From T3SED10-47 sp046483725 (GTDB taxonomy: Bacteria; Bipolaricaulota; Bipolaricaulia; Bipolaricaulales; Bipolaricaulaceae), in contig JAWOCQ010000072.1 of NCBI GenBank assembly GCA_046483725.1, positions 1 to 13,529 on the forward strand: 13,529 nucleotides of DNA, in the 5' to 3' direction. This document shows positions 6,611-13,410 of this stretch, piece by piece; position 1 is the stretch's first letter; each line of letters begins with the position of its first letter. The translations under genes were made by a program, and so were the position numbers. The notes under the pieces were generated by a model. That model ran no database searches. It worked only from the letters and a program-made list of their open reading frames with translations, and was not told the DNA's origin.

Positions 6611-7102
6611 TTACACCAGGTCCCTCAGCCAGCCCCGCAAGGCTCGGCGCACCACTGCCAGGAGCAATACAGCTCCTACCGTCACCACGATGTGCAGCAC
6701 ACCTACATCCAGCACAGCAAAGGCGAGGGCGTTTCCCGCGGCGGGAGGGTGCTCGGTGTTGGTTATCACCATGGCCAAGATGGCCAAGCTGACGGACGCT
6801 CCGGCTACTACACAGAACCCGAGACCGCCTCCCGCCAACCACCCCTCGCGGAGAGGTATCGAGCACGCCAGCCCCACAGCGAGGCACACCAGGTGACCGC
6901 CGACCAGGCGGCGGGGCATCGCGGAGATCCGGTGGGGCATCGCAAACACGATGAACGCGCTGGAGCCCAGGGCAGCCACAATCACCGCCTCGGCCACCGC
7001 GCTGAAGAAAGCTATCAGTCCTGCTATGACCAGGAAAGCCAGGGCGCACTGGGCCAAATACCGCCCTGGGGCTTTCCGGAATCTAGGGTCGAAGATCGAC
7101 AT
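6611..7102 (-). CDS. HPP family membrane protein
   Basis: 163 residues with about four transmembrane helices: residues about 17-33, 37-55, 65-82 and 88-112, and a C-terminal hydrophobic stretch near 127-150. The diagnostic motif TEHPPAAGNAL sits near residue 115, giving the HPP family its name. Members occur in bacteria, cyanobacteria and plant plastids, and some plant and cyanobacterial ones have been tied to nitrite transport. Function in this organism is unknown. This copy is single-domain, without the CBS domains fused in some relatives. The ATG is preceded by no ribosome site but by a -10 TATCAT 8 nt upstream. It converges on eamA with a 45-bp gap and diverges from mutS. Confidence 0.86.
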   Translation of the reverse strand: MSIFDPRFRKAPGRYLAQCALAFLVIAGLIAFFSAVAEAVIVAALGSSAFIVFAMPHRISAMPRRLVGGHLVCLAVGLACSIPLREGWLAGGGLGFCVVAGASVSLAILAMVITNTEHPPAAGNALAFAVLDVGVLHIVVTVGAVLLLAVVRRALRGWLRDLV

Positions 7103-7110
7103 ATTGCGCG

Positions 7111-7116
7111 ATGATA
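7111..7116 (-). promoter_or_regulatory. -10 element of the HPP gene, leaderless configuration
   Basis: Minus-strand TATCAT lies 8 nt before the ATG at 7102, so transcription should begin at or within 2 nt of the start codon. No clear -35 is seen at 17 nt, only a weak GTGGAG. Support comes mainly from the same layout at other genes in the window. Confidence 0.42.
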
Positions 7117-7255
7117 CAACGGTGAGGTCCGCTCTCCACTAAGATCCTTATCATGGGAACAGCGCCGCCCGGGCCCGAGAAGCCCACCACAGCCTGGCCA
7201 TGCACCAACCGCAGACATGCTCGCCGAAGGGTGCAGAGACGACGTGCACGTCCGT

Positions 7256-7261
7256 TATACT
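7256..7261 (+). promoter_or_regulatory. -10 element of mutS, leaderless configuration
   Basis: TATACT, one mismatch from TATAAT, lies 9 nt before the ATG at 7271. It gives an expected leader of 0 to 3 nt. No SD sequence (the gap is CCCCACAAG) and no convincing -35. It supports the 7271 start over the ATG at 7217, which would lie upstream of transcription. Confidence 0.52.
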
Positions 7262-7270
7262 CCCCACAAG

Positions 7271-9751
7271 ATGGAGCCCACTCCAATGATGCAGCAGTAC
7301 CAGGAGATGAAAGAGCAGTACCCCGACTCTATCCTGCTGTTTCAGCTGGGGGATTTCTACGAGACGTTCTACGATGACGCTGCGCTGGCCGCACGCGAGC
7401 TGGACATTACCCTCACCGCCCGCGACGGCATCCCCATGGCTGGCATCCCGGTTCGAAAGGCGGAACTGTATGTACAACGCCTGCTCAGGCGCGGGCATAG
7501 AGTCGCCTTGTGCCCGCAAGTAGAACAGTCCGGCAAAGGTCAGACCCTTCTGCGGCGCCGCGTGACGCGCGTGCTCACCCCGGGCACGGTCCTGGAGGAG
7601 GAGGGCCTCCATCCAGAGCAAGACACGCTCCTTGCGGCGCTCTTCCCTGAGGAGGGGCGTGCGGGCGTAGCGTGGGTGGAAGCAGCCTCAGGCCAATTCG
7701 CCGCCGAGGAGATACCACAGGCCCAACTCGCGGATGTAGCGGCCCGCCTAGAGGCACAGGAATGGTTGTTCCCGGAGGGGTGTCCATCCTCCCCCGAACT
7801 GACAGGGGCGCTGACCTACCGACCCCTGCACGTCTTCGATGGACAGAAACTCCAGGAACGCTTTCCGGGCGTCCTGCCCGATGCTCCGTTAGCCGCGCGA
7901 GCGGCGGGGGCACTGGTCACCTACCTCGATGAGACGGTGGGAGAGCTCCCCCACCTACGGCCTCCCGCACTGCGTGACGAGTCGGACCACATGCTCCTGG
8001 ATGCCTTCACCCAACGATCACTTGAGCTGACCGCCCCCTTACGGGAGGAAGGAGGTCCTACACTCCTGTCGGTGCTGGACCACACGACCACCTCCATGGG
8101 CAGGCGTCTCCTCCGCCGCTGGATCCTATCTCCTTTGCGAAAGATCCGCGCCATTCAGGAACGTATGGACGTGGTGGAGGCCCTCGTGGAAGGCGGCGAC
8201 CGCCGGAGCCTAAAAGACGAGCTGGCACGCTGTTGCGATATGCCCCGTCTGACAGGAAGGGCCGGCCTGGGTAGGCTGATGCCACCAGACCTCGCGGCGA
8301 TAAGGAGCACGCTGGAGTCCGCAGACACCCTACGGCAAGAGCTACAGACCATGCCGAGCCCGCCAGGCGGTCTGACCAAGCTGACCGAGAAACTGCAGGC
8401 GGCCCCGGGGGAGCTCGTTAACAAGATCGCTGGCGCGCTGGTCGACGACCCGCCGCGGGACCTGGAGAGCCAGCCAGTAATCCGGCAAGGCTGCGACCGC
8501 GTACTCGACGAGACGCTGGCCCGCGCAGCGGAATTGCGGCGGCAGATCGCCAACCTGGAAGCGACCGAACGGAAGCGCACCCATATCGGCAACCTGCGCG
8601 TGAGATACAATAAGGTGCTGGGGTATTTCTTCGAGGTCAGTCAGGGGCAGCTATCGAAGGTGCCCCAGGATTGGCGGCGGAGGCAACAGCTCACCGGGGG
8701 AGAACGTTTCACCTCCCAAACCTTGGACGGGCTTGCCGACGAGCTGCTGGCCGCCGAGTCCTCGGCGGCCGACCGACAACGCGAGCTCTTGCAGGAGCTC
8801 TACGAATGCGTGCAAGAGAACCTGGAGAACCTCGCCGAAGTCGGCGCGGCCTTGGCCGAGCTGGACGTGCTTCGCTCCCTGGCCACACTGGTCCGCAGGC
8901 GAGGATACAAACGGCCCTCGTTCAACTCGGAAGGATCTGTGCGAATCGCAGAAGGACGACACCCTGTGGTGGAAACAGCGGCCGAGTTCGTCCCCAACGA
9001 CCTGGTATTGGATCCCGGCCAGCGTTTGGCCGTGGTCACCGGGCCCAACATGGCGGGCAAGTCCGTCTATCTAAGGCAGGTAGCCCTGATCACCTTGCTG
9101 GCTCAGATGGGCTCCTTCGTGCCGGCCCAAGAAGCCGTCCTCCCCGTGTTCGACCGGGTGTACACGCGAGTAGGGGCGTCAGATGCTGTCGCCGACGGGC
9201 TGTCCACGTTCATGGCCGAGATGCAGGAAGCGGCCTCCATCCTCTCCGGAGCTACGGAGCATTCACTCGTCATCCTGGACGAGCTGGGCCGGGGCACGAG
9301 CACACACGACGGGATGTCCCTCGCCTGGAGCATAGCGCGTTTTCTGGCTCACAGAGTGCACTGTATGACCCTGTTCGCCACCCACTACCGGGAACTGGCC
9401 GCCCTCGCCGACGAACTCCCCGGCGTGGTCAACCTGCACACAGCCGTGCGGGAGTGGCAGGGGAGGGTAGTGTTCCTGCACCGAGTACTGCCGGGTGTCG
9501 CCGAACGCAGCTATGGGGTACACGTGGCCCGTCTGGCACAACTGCCGGAGGAGATCCTGCGGGAGGCGGAACGCCTGCTTGCACGCTTGGAACACGGGGG
9601 CGGGCCAGCCGCGCCGGCGGGGTTGCAGCTTCCCTTGTTTGGTCCTCAAGAACACCCCGCGGTCGCTCGCTTGCGGGAGGTGGATCCGGAAACCCTTACG
9701 CCGCTGGAGGCGCTAAAGCTCCTCACGGAGCTGAAGACAGAGTTTGATTGA
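7271..9751 (+). CDS. mutS: DNA mismatch repair protein MutS
   Basis: An 826-residue MutS1. It binds mismatches and small loops as a dimer and, after ATP exchange, recruits MutL. The N-terminus TPMMQQYQEMKEQYPDSILLFQLGDFYE matches the family start and contains the mismatch-reading Phe-x-Glu (F29, E31). Then come connector, core and clamp regions (for example the HIGNLRVRYNKVLGYFFEVS segment), followed by the ATPase domain: Walker A GPNMAGKS (591-598), STFMAEMQEAASIL, Walker B LVILDELGRGTST (D670, E671) and TLFATHYRELA. The C-terminus ends LTPLEALKLLTELK, as in complete MutS. All key residues are present. An upstream in-frame ATG at 7217 would add 18 residues; the family start and the -10 both favour 7271. 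No mutL is in the window. Converges with ispD, 32 bp apart, without a visible terminator hairpin. Confidence 0.98.
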   Translation: MEPTPMMQQYQEMKEQYPDSILLFQLGDFYETFYDDAALAARELDITLTARDGIPMAGIPVRKAELYVQRLLRRGHRVALCPQVEQSGKGQTLLRRRVTRVLTPGTVLEEEGLHPEQDTLLAALFPEEGRAGVAWVEAASGQFAAEEIPQAQLADVAARLEAQEWLFPEGCPSSPELTGALTYRPLHVFDGQKLQERFPGVLPDAPLAARAAGALVTYLDETVGELPHLRPPALRDESDHMLLDAFTQRSLELTAPLREEGGPTLLSVLDHTTTSMGRRLLRRWILSPLRKIRAIQERMDVVEALVEGGDRRSLKDELARCCDMPRLTGRAGLGRLMPPDLAAIRSTLESADTLRQELQTMPSPPGGLTKLTEKLQAAPGELVNKIAGALVDDPPRDLESQPVIRQGCDRVLDETLARAAELRRQIANLEATERKRTHIGNLRVRYNKVLGYFFEVSQGQLSKVPQDWRRRQQLTGGERFTSQTLDGLADELLAAESSAADRQRELLQELYECVQENLENLAEVGAALAELDVLRSLATLVRRRGYKRPSFNSEGSVRIAEGRHPVVETAAEFVPNDLVLDPGQRLAVVTGPNMAGKSVYLRQVALITLLAQMGSFVPAQEAVLPVFDRVYTRVGASDAVADGLSTFMAEMQEAASILSGATEHSLVILDELGRGTSTHDGMSLAWSIARFLAHRVHCMTLFATHYRELAALADELPGVVNLHTAVREWQGRVVFLHRVLPGVAERSYGVHVARLAQLPEEILREAERLLARLEHGGGPAAPAGLQLPLFGPQEHPAVARLREVDPETLTPLEALKLLTELKTEFD

Positions 9752-9783
9752 AGCTTTCATGAGTCAACTGGAAATCGAGATTG

Positions 9784-10467
9784 CTAGCGGTGGGGCGTTC
9801 TCTCGACAAGACAGCGCACACTCTCGAGGTCGGTCCACTGCGTGACCTTCAAGTTGAGAGGATCCCCGGGCACCGTGGCCACCGGATGGCCGTTCAGAAG
9901 AACCGCAGCAGCGTCATCGGACAAGGAGCTCGCGTGCCCTGCAGCGGCCTTGTATGCCTCAAGCAAAACCTCGCGGCGGAACCCTTGCGGCGTCTGTATG
10001 TGCACCAATCCGCCACGAGCCGGTCCCTCGGCCCGGAGGAAACCTTCCTGGTCCAGGTAGCGCATGGTATCCACTACCGGCACCGTGGGCACGGCAGCTC
10101 CGTGCCGCCGGGCCGCTTCCAGCACCGCCTCCACCATGCGGGGCTCCACCACCGGCCGAGCCCCATCGTGCACCAGGACGTACACGCCCGCCGCAGCTTC
10201 CACCCCTGACCGAGCCGAGTCCTGCCGTCGCGCCCCGCCCACCGCACACCTGAGCGGAAGCTCCAGTTCATCCGAGAGTTTGTCCACATGTGCACTCTCC
10301 TCCGGGCGCAACACCACCACCAGCTCGTCCAACAACCCACTACTCCACAGAGCGCCGAGAGCGTGATGCAAGAGAGGGCGTCCGGCCACTTCAGACCAGA
10401 CTTTATTGGCTGCCCCGCCGAAGCGTTCCGCTCGCCCGGCGGCCAGCACCACTCCACTGACCTCCAT
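9784..10467 (-). CDS. ispD: 2-C-methyl-D-erythritol 4-phosphate cytidylyltransferase IspD
   Basis: 227 residues. It joins CTP and methylerythritol phosphate to give CDP-ME, the third step of the MEP isoprenoid pathway, in the cytosol. The nucleotide loop VVLAAGRAERFGGAANKVW holds the equivalents of the two catalytic basic residues (R15 and K22, seven apart as in E. coli R20/K27), although the usual PKQ is NKV here. Further marks are VHDGARP (99-105), VPVVDTMR (129-136), IQTPQGF (157-163), LSDDA (182-186) and GDPLNLKVTQWTDL (201-214). The ATG starts 3 nt after the stop of the upstream lipoprotein gene with no clear SD, so reinitiation is likely. No ispF follows. It faces mutS. Shortening to the internal GTG near 10452 would cut the first beta strand and is unlikely. 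Confidence 0.96.
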   Translation of the reverse strand: MEVSGVVLAAGRAERFGGAANKVWSEVAGRPLLHHALGALWSSGLLDELVVVLRPEESAHVDKLSDELELPLRCAVGGARRQDSARSGVEAAAGVYVLVHDGARPVVEPRMVEAVLEAARRHGAAVPTVPVVDTMRYLDQEGFLRAEGPARGGLVHIQTPQGFRREVLLEAYKAAAGHASSLSDDAAAVLLNGHPVATVPGDPLNLKVTQWTDLESVRCLVERTPHR

Positions 10468-10470
10468 TGG

Positions 10471-10971
10471 CTAGTCGCTCTGCGGGCGGTCTATGGACAA
10501 ACGACGCAACCCCGTTCCGTCAGGCTGAATGGCGTAGGCAGCCCAAGGGCCGTCGCGGTCAGAGTTGAACACGATCTCCCCGCTGGCTGCCCACGAGGGG
10601 TTGACGTCGAGGCCCGGGTCGGCCGTAACCCGGAATACGTCACCCGTGTCCACCTCCACGGTGAAGATGTCCCAGTTGTCCTCCTCCTGCATGGCCATGA
10701 ACGCGACCATCTCTCCCTCGGGGCACCAGCTCGGGTACAGCTCCTCACGCCCTGTACTGGTCAAGGCGCGTTCGCTGCCCTCCTCGACATCCAAAACAAA
10801 GAGGTCATAGCTCTCAGGACCCTCCCCCACATATACCATCTGGGTCCCGTCGGGCGACAGTGAGGGCTGCCAGAAATCCATATCCATCTCGGGCTGACCC
10901 AAAAGCGCGCAACCCCCCAGGGCAGCGGCCAAACTCAAGACCGCCAACGCCTTCAATCCTGCGAGCGCCAT
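10471..10971 (-). CDS. Short PD40 (TolB-like) beta-propeller lipoprotein
   Basis: 166 residues. A lipoprotein signal MALAGLKALAVLSLAAALGGC ends in a lipobox with C21, so the protein is predicted to be lipid-anchored outside the cytoplasm. Three PD40 blades follow: FWQPSLSPDGTQMVYV, LYPSWCPEGEMVAFM and VNPSWAASGEIVFNSD, with PDGTGLRRL after the last. This resembles part of TolB or a DPP-type propeller, but three blades cannot close a normal six- or seven-bladed ring. It may oligomerise, be a partner-dependent half, or be a reduced copy. The ATG at 10971 is chosen because AAAGGAGG precedes it; an in-frame upstream ATG at 11031 would add 20 residues before the signal peptide. It heads a unit with ispD. 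No other Tol/Pal gene is nearby, so I do not call it TolB. Confidence 0.8.
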   Translation of the reverse strand: MALAGLKALAVLSLAAALGGCALLGQPEMDMDFWQPSLSPDGTQMVYVGEGPESYDLFVLDVEEGSERALTSTGREELYPSWCPEGEMVAFMAMQEEDNWDIFTVEVDTGDVFRVTADPGLDVNPSWAASGEIVFNSDRDGPWAAYAIQPDGTGLRRLSIDRPQSD

Positions 10972-10975
10972 ACAG

Positions 10976-10983
10976 CCTCCTTT
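10976..10983 (-). promoter_or_regulatory. Shine-Dalgarno site of the PD40 lipoprotein gene
   Basis: Minus-strand AAAGGAGG, then CTGT and the ATG at 10971. It decides the start in favour of the lipoprotein signal peptide and against the upstream ATG at 11031. Confidence 0.8.
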
Positions 10984-10988
10984 GCGGT

Positions 10989-11013
10989 TATCATTCGTAT
11001 ATGAAACATTGTA
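10989..11013. promoter_or_regulatory. Face-to-face -10 elements of prmC and the PD40 lipoprotein gene
   Basis: On the plus strand TATCAT (10989-10994) lies 6 nt before the ATG at 11001, giving a leaderless prmC transcript. On the minus strand TACAAT (11008-11013) would start the lipoprotein transcript at about 11001 and give a 30-nt leader ending in AAAGGAGG. Each -10 lies just inside the other unit's transcribed region, so the two promoters should exclude each other. The -35 elements are weak on both sides. Confidence 0.4.
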
Positions 11014-11885
11014 CGCGGTTGTCCACACCATCTACCAGGCATGCCGACGCCATGGAGCTTCTCCGCTGGAGCGAAACTCTTTTGGAAAGCACAGGGATTA
11101 TCCCCGCGAGGGCCGAGGCCCGGCGGCTGTGGGAGGCCGTAGGGGGAGACCCTCCCTGGCGCCTGGAGCGAGGGGCTCGAGTGGTTCCAGCCCTCGCCGC
11201 TCACTACGGCCGTCTGGTGCGCGCCCGATCCCGCCGCGTTCCCTTGGCCTACCTTACCCGCAGTGTAGGGTTCATGGGCTTCGAACTCCTAGTGCGGCCC
11301 GGTGTGTTTATCCCCCGGCCGGAAACCGAGGAGTTGGCCGAGCTGGCCACCTCCATGCTACAGCGGCTTCCGCCCAACCCCCGAGCCCTCGACCTGGGCA
11401 CGGGCAGCGGCGCCCTGGCCTGCGCACTTGCCCGAGCTCGACCTGATGTACGGGTGCTTGCTGTGGACGTGGCGCTCTGTGCGCTCTCCTGCGCCCGGGA
11501 TAACGCGCGCCGGTTGGGAGTGTCCAAGCGAGTGGAGACCCGCCGGTCGGACTGGTTTGCCTCGGTACCCGAGCGCTTCCACTTGATAACAGCCAATCCC
11601 CCCTACATCGGCTCGGCAGAGCTCTGCAAGCTGGAACCCGAGGTGCACAGGCACGAGCCGCCACAAGCCTTGTGTGCTGGCAAAGATGGGCTGGAAGCCC
11701 TGCGTACTATACTGGCCGGACTTCCTTCCCATCTGCTCCCGGGTGGCCAAGCCTTGGTGGAAATCGGTCATGGACAAGCCCAAGCGGCGCTCGCACTTGC
11801 CAAGGGCGTGCCCGGTCTGGTAGAAACGGAAGTGCGCTACGATATGGGGGGGAGGGCTCGGATCCTGGCCGTCCGATGGATGTAA
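11001..11885 (+). CDS. prmC: Peptide chain release factor N5-glutamine methyltransferase PrmC
   Basis: SAM-dependent methyltransferase that modifies the glutamine of the GGQ motif in release factors RF1 and RF2. The N-terminal helical domain (LLRWSETLLESTGI..., RRVPLAYLTRSVGFMGFELLVRPGVFIPRPETEEL) is followed by the SAM loop LDLGTGSGAL (130-139), AVDVALCALSCARDN and the catalytic NPPY (199-202), which is specific for amide-nitrogen methylation. The start is uncertain. The ATG at 11001 fits a leaderless transcript (294 residues). The ATG at 11052 gives 277 residues, the usual family length, with the N-terminus MELLRWSETLL. Neither has a ribosome site. The first 17 residues are therefore doubtful. 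Its end overlaps the ftsE-like gene by 10 bp, so prmC leads an operon with ftsE and ftsX. Confidence 0.94.
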   Translation: MKHCTRLSTPSTRHADAMELLRWSETLLESTGIIPARAEARRLWEAVGGDPPWRLERGARVVPALAAHYGRLVRARSRRVPLAYLTRSVGFMGFELLVRPGVFIPRPETEELAELATSMLQRLPPNPRALDLGTGSGALACALARARPDVRVLAVDVALCALSCARDNARRLGVSKRVETRRSDWFASVPERFHLITANPPYIGSAELCKLEPEVHRHEPPQALCAGKDGLEALRTILAGLPSHLLPGGQALVEIGHGQAQAALALAKGVPGLVETEVRYDMGGRARILAVRWM

Positions 11886-12550
11886 TTCTGCAGGTTTCGG
11901 AGCTAAAATTCGCCACGGGCGAGGGAGTGCTGATCCTGGACCGCGTTTCCTTTGGGGTCACGCGGGACGGGGTCGCGTTGCTGGTAGGCCCGGCGTCATC
12001 CGGGAAGACATTGCTCATCAAGCTCCTGCTCAGGGAAGTCTCACCCACCGGTGGCCAGATTCTCATGCTGGGACGCAACGTGGCCAGGCTCCCCTCAGGA
12101 AAGATCTCACAGCTCCGGCGTCGAGTAGGGTACATGCCCGAAACCCCACCCATCCTGTGGGATAGGCCCGTACTCGAGAACTTGGAGTTCAAGCTACGGG
12201 CCCTCGCTACGCCCAGGGAAGAGATGCCCGATCTTATCACCAGGGCGATTCAACTGGCCGGACTCGACGGGGAAGAAGAGACCATGGCCGCAGAGCTCCC
12301 CCCGCTGGGTCAAAGGCAGCTCGCTCTGGCATTGGCTATGTCTACGGAGCCCCCGCTGCTTCTGTCTGACGACCCGCTGCGCGAACTGGAACGGGGCGAG
12401 CAGGTGGCAATGGTAGAGCTTCTCGACGGCGTGCGGAGAGCAGGCACGGCGCTGGTAGTTACGGCCCGCGAGCCTGAACCTGCTCGCCGACTGGTGGAGT
12501 CGACCCCCCAGGGAGTGCTGGTGCGTTTGCGTCAGGAGGCTGTACTGTGA
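11876..12550 (+). CDS. ftsE: FtsE-like ABC ATPase with degenerate catalytic motifs
   Basis: 224 residues, the normal FtsE length, aligning without gaps through every ABC motif. Walker A is intact (GPASSGKT, 38-45). The rest is altered. The Q-loop reads GYMPETPPILWDRPVLEN, where E89 replaces the glutamine. The signature LSGGEQQR becomes LPPLGQRQ (141-148). Walker B is LLLSDDP, with D166 for the catalytic glutamate. The D-loop is RELE instead of GNLD. The switch histidine position reads TARE, with R198. The backbone phrase WDRPVLENLEFKLRAL still follows FtsE (PDRTVxENVxxxL). ATP binding may persist, but hydrolysis and dimer closure should be impaired. FtsE normally drives FtsX to activate peptidoglycan hydrolases at the septum. 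The ATG at 11876 overlaps prmC by 10 bp and the next gene overlaps by 4 bp. Placing it as FtsE rests on the FtsX-like neighbour as well as the alignment. Confidence 0.72.
   Translation: MDVILQVSELKFATGEGVLILDRVSFGVTRDGVALLVGPASSGKTLLIKLLLREVSPTGGQILMLGRNVARLPSGKISQLRRRVGYMPETPPILWDRPVLENLEFKLRALATPREEMPDLITRAIQLAGLDGEEETMAAELPPLGQRQLALALAMSTEPPLLLSDDPLRELERGEQVAMVELLDGVRRAGTALVVTAREPEPARRLVESTPQGVLVRLRQEAVL
12534..12539 (+). promoter_or_regulatory. Shine-Dalgarno site of ftsX
   Basis: AGGAGG inside the 3' end of the ftsE-like gene, 7 nt before the GTG at 12547. It confirms the GTG start in the GTGA overlap and is another SD site at an internal operon gene. Confidence 0.8.
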
Positions 12551-13365
12551 GCTCGGGAGTTTGGTTCATCATCTGGGACGGCCTTCGGGCGATGCTGGGG
12601 GCCACCGGCAGATGGTGCCTATGGTCGTTGGCCATGGCCGCCGTACTGGTGGCAGGCACGGCTGTGGTGATCTTGCCCGGCCAGGAGGAATCTCGCGGCC
12701 CGCAGACCCACCTGTTCGTGCTTGCTTATCTGGAACAGGCGTTGTCCGAAGCGGACGTGAACCGCCTGGCGTGGGAGACGTGGCGCTGGCCTGAGGTGAC
12801 ACAACAGGGGTTCCGCTTTCCTGGAGAGACCGATCCCAAGGACATTCAGCGACGCGCTCTGGTCCTTCAGGTGGAGGACGAAGCGACGCGGGTAGAGGTA
12901 GAGGATCGCCTGCACGCCACAGACGGCGTGGCCGGGGTGGAACAGCTGAGACAAACCGTTGCTCCCCCGCCCCAATTGCCTGCTGCATCGCGCCTCGGTG
13001 CGCTGATAGGCTTGGTGTTGGCCTTGGCAAGCTCTGTGCTTGTTGCACGCTGGGCTATGGGAGCAATGGCCGCTCGCTGGCAAAGCGAACTCTCTCTCCT
13101 CAGGCAATCGGGTCTACGCGAGTCCGTGTTACGGATTCCCTTCCTCGCTGCCGGTGGGGTTGCGGGGCTGGCGGCTGCGTCCCTGTACCTTGCGTGCTAC
13201 TGGAGCGTTTGGGCGTGGTCCCAAGGCGTGCCGGATGTCCTCCACGCGGCGCCGGCGCTGGCCACAGGGGGGCCGATGGCCACAGGAATGGGAATGGTGG
13301 TGGCGCTCCTGTTAGGTATGCTCGGCGCCGCCCTGGCCTACCCGCCGCGCAGACCAACGCCATAA
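12547..13365 (+). CDS. ftsX: FtsX-like four-helix ABC permease
   Basis: 272 residues with the FtsX topology: TM1 about 23-44, a 100-residue extracytoplasmic domain (45-148), then TM2 149-172, TM3 197-221 and TM4 243-266. Between TM2 and TM3 the stretch WQSELSLLRQSGLRESVLRIPFL matches the cytoplasmic segment of FtsX (EI-x-I-MRLVGAs-x-x-x-I-x-PF) that contacts FtsE. The extracytoplasmic domain (YLEQALSEADVNRLAWE..., VLQVEDEATRVEVEDRLHATDGVAGVEQL) is where FtsX proteins bind hydrolases or adaptors such as EnvC, PcsB or RipC. No such partner gene is in the window. GTG start, 4-bp overlap with the ftsE-like gene and a good SD site. Somewhat short for FtsX (about 300), but all four helices are present. 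Confidence 0.82.
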   Translation: MSSGVWFIIWDGLRAMLGATGRWCLWSLAMAAVLVAGTAVVILPGQEESRGPQTHLFVLAYLEQALSEADVNRLAWETWRWPEVTQQGFRFPGETDPKDIQRRALVLQVEDEATRVEVEDRLHATDGVAGVEQLRQTVAPPPQLPAASRLGALIGLVLALASSVLVARWAMGAMAARWQSELSLLRQSGLRESVLRIPFLAAGGVAGLAAASLYLACYWSVWAWSQGVPDVLHAAPALATGGPMATGMGMVVALLLGMLGAALAYPPRRPTP

Positions 13366-13410
13366 GCCCAGCCCCCAACAGACAGACCCGCGGGCAGACC
13401 GACGCTTGGG

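Noticed and set aside
7149..7154. Another TATCAT on the plus strand, just before an ATG-led 74-codon frame at 7153
   Set aside because: The ATG overlaps the hexamer itself, so it cannot be a leaderless start, and the encoded Arg/Pro-rich frame runs into mutS out of phase. It could be a second, distal mutS promoter, but nothing supports that.
7217..7270. Extension of mutS to the upstream ATG at 7217
   Set aside because: The 18 added residues have no family support and lie upstream of the predicted -10 at 7256-7261. MutS proteins begin close to the TPMMQQY motif.
8671..9747. A 358-codon plus-strand frame overlapping mutS
   Set aside because: It lies entirely inside the ATPase half of mutS in another frame, with a low-complexity Arg/Gly/Pro composition. 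The mutS motifs account for this DNA.
11672..11875. N-terminal extension of the ftsE-like protein inside prmC
   Set aside because: The extra residues come from the third frame of prmC and have no ABC features. The ABC domain starts right after the ATG at 11876, as in FtsE.
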